Assembly (NCBI GenBank): GCA_016195505.1
Contig: JACPZN010000237.1
Coordinates: forward strand, 1 to 15,007
DNA: 15,007 bases
Direction of reading: 5' to 3'
Source: Nitrospirota bacterium
GTDB lineage: Bacteria > Nitrospirota > Nitrospiria > Nitrospirales > Nitrospiraceae
A program made the translations under genes and the position numbers. Below, piece by piece: positions 14,545 through 15,007 of this stretch (the first letter of the stretch is position 1; the number at the start of each line of letters is the position of its first letter). The notes beneath the pieces were generated by a model that searched no databases, was not told the origin of the DNA, and worked only from the letters and a program-made list of their open reading frames with translations.

Positions 14545-15007
14545 TTAGTGCGCCGCCACGGCGTGCTGTTCCGCTTTGTGCTGCTCGATGATCTTTGTAG
14601 CCAGCTCGCGCGGCACTTCGTCATAGCGGGCAAAATCCATCACATAGCTTCCCCGCCCGCCCGTCATTGCATTGAGCACCGGCGCATATTTAAGCAGTTC
14701 CGCGAGCGGCACGAGCGCCTTAATCTGCTCGGCATGGTCGTTCGCATTCACGGACAGGATGCGGCCACGTCGCGCGTTTAAGTCTCCCATCACCGCTCCT
14801 ACCGCATCGGTCGGCGCATCAATCTCGACCGTCATCATCGGCTCGAGTAGCACCGGATGTGCGGTTTCCATCGCCTTTTTAAAGGCCATCGACCCTGCGA
14901 TCTTGAACGACATTTCGGACGAGTCGACCACGTGGTAGGACCCGTCATAGACGGCCACGCGCACATCGACGACGGGAAACCCGCTCAAGGCCCCTTCATG
15001 CATCGCC
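14545..15007 (-). CDS. fusA: elongation factor G, C-terminal part (runs off right edge)
   Basis: EF-G moves tRNAs and mRNA through the ribosome using GTP. Only about the last 153 residues are present; the frame stays open to the edge of the window, so the ATG at 15003 is internal. The visible part holds the end of domain IV (MHEGALSGFPVVDVRVAVYDGSYHVVDSSE) and all of domain V (VLLEPMMTVEI, GAVMGDLNARRGRI, VPLAELLKYAPVLNAMTGGRGSYVMDF, YDEVP). The LLKYAPVLNAMTGGRGS version resembles the EF-G2 paralogue class more than the canonical GYATDLRSMTQGRA type, so this may be a second EF-G and not the main translation factor; the str operon genes (rpsL, rpsG, tuf) are not downstream. The stop is 6 bases from the htrA stop on the other strand. 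Confidence 0.92.
   Translation of the reverse strand, partial: AMHEGALSGFPVVDVRVAVYDGSYHVVDSSEMSFKIAGSMAFKKAMETAHPVLLEPMMTVEIDAPTDAVGAVMGDLNARRGRILSVNANDHAEQIKALVPLAELLKYAPVLNAMTGGRGSYVMDFARYDEVPRELATKIIEQHKAEQHAVAAH

Noticed and set aside
14538..14556. TGCGCC-TTAG-TGCGCC between htrA and EF-G stops as a bidirectional terminator
   Set aside because: It is a direct, not inverted, repeat and no U-run is present.
1..15007. CRISPR array, tRNA/rRNA gene, insertion sequence or prophage attachment site
   Set aside because: No regularly spaced repeats, no cloverleaf-like segment, no transposase or integrase motif and no terminal inverted repeats were seen.

Overview
This 15 kb window is ordinary bacterial chromosome: closely packed genes on both strands, GC-rich by eye, with ATG and some GTG starts and recognisable Shine-Dalgarno sites. 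The gene mix suggests a Gram-negative environmental bacterium. It includes two periplasmic trypsin-like proteases, a HisKA_2 sensor kinase paired with a regulator carrying a CxxC/CxxC tail, a Spy-like periplasmic protein and a TtuA-type tRNA thiolase. Nitrospirota (Nitrospira) is my best guess, and a deltaproteobacterium such as a Geobacter relative is the alternative. This rests on the general look of the proteins, not on a marker gene.

Layout. (1) 2-2262, plus strand: the 3' end of a TPR/pilin-like protein gene, then an ABC ATPase and its ABC-2 permease, coupled by an ATGA overlap, probably one exporter operon. (2) 2401-3390, plus: a small secreted trypsin-like protease without PDZ domains. 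(3) 3391-3825: a 435-base gap with no credible gene but with three ATTAGG boxes exactly 11 bp apart. (4) 3826-6642, plus: a membrane histidine kinase with two PAS domains, and a response regulator (REC-PAS-CxxC/CxxC) starting 3 bases later. (5) 6681-7535, plus: a small exported YD-repeat-like protein. (6) 12178 down to 7568, minus: TtuA-like PP-loop enzyme, a broken dnaJ-like gene, a small region that looks like decayed MarC-family coding DNA, a Spy/CpxP-like periplasmic protein and ilvD. (7) 12436-14538, plus: a coiled-coil protein with a lone TrkA-C (RCK_C) domain, then a full HtrA protease with two PDZ domains. (8) 14545-15007, minus: the C-terminal part of an EF-G, running off the right edge and converging on htrA.

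How the genes may work together. Several products concern the cell envelope and protein quality: two HtrA-type proteases, a Spy-like protein, a DnaJ relic and an exporter. The kinase/regulator pair looks like a signalling module whose output is not direct DNA binding. IlvD (branched-chain amino acid synthesis), TtuA (tRNA thiolation) and EF-G (translation) are housekeeping.

I did not find a clear new multi-gene system. The points most worth a second look are the dnaJ gene, which has lost about 40 codons and its reading frame next to a second disrupted coding region, the 11-bp phased ATTAGG boxes before the kinase gene, the CxxC/CxxC tail of the regulator, the 9-bp direct repeats 21 bp apart before dnaJ, and the lone RCK_C protein.
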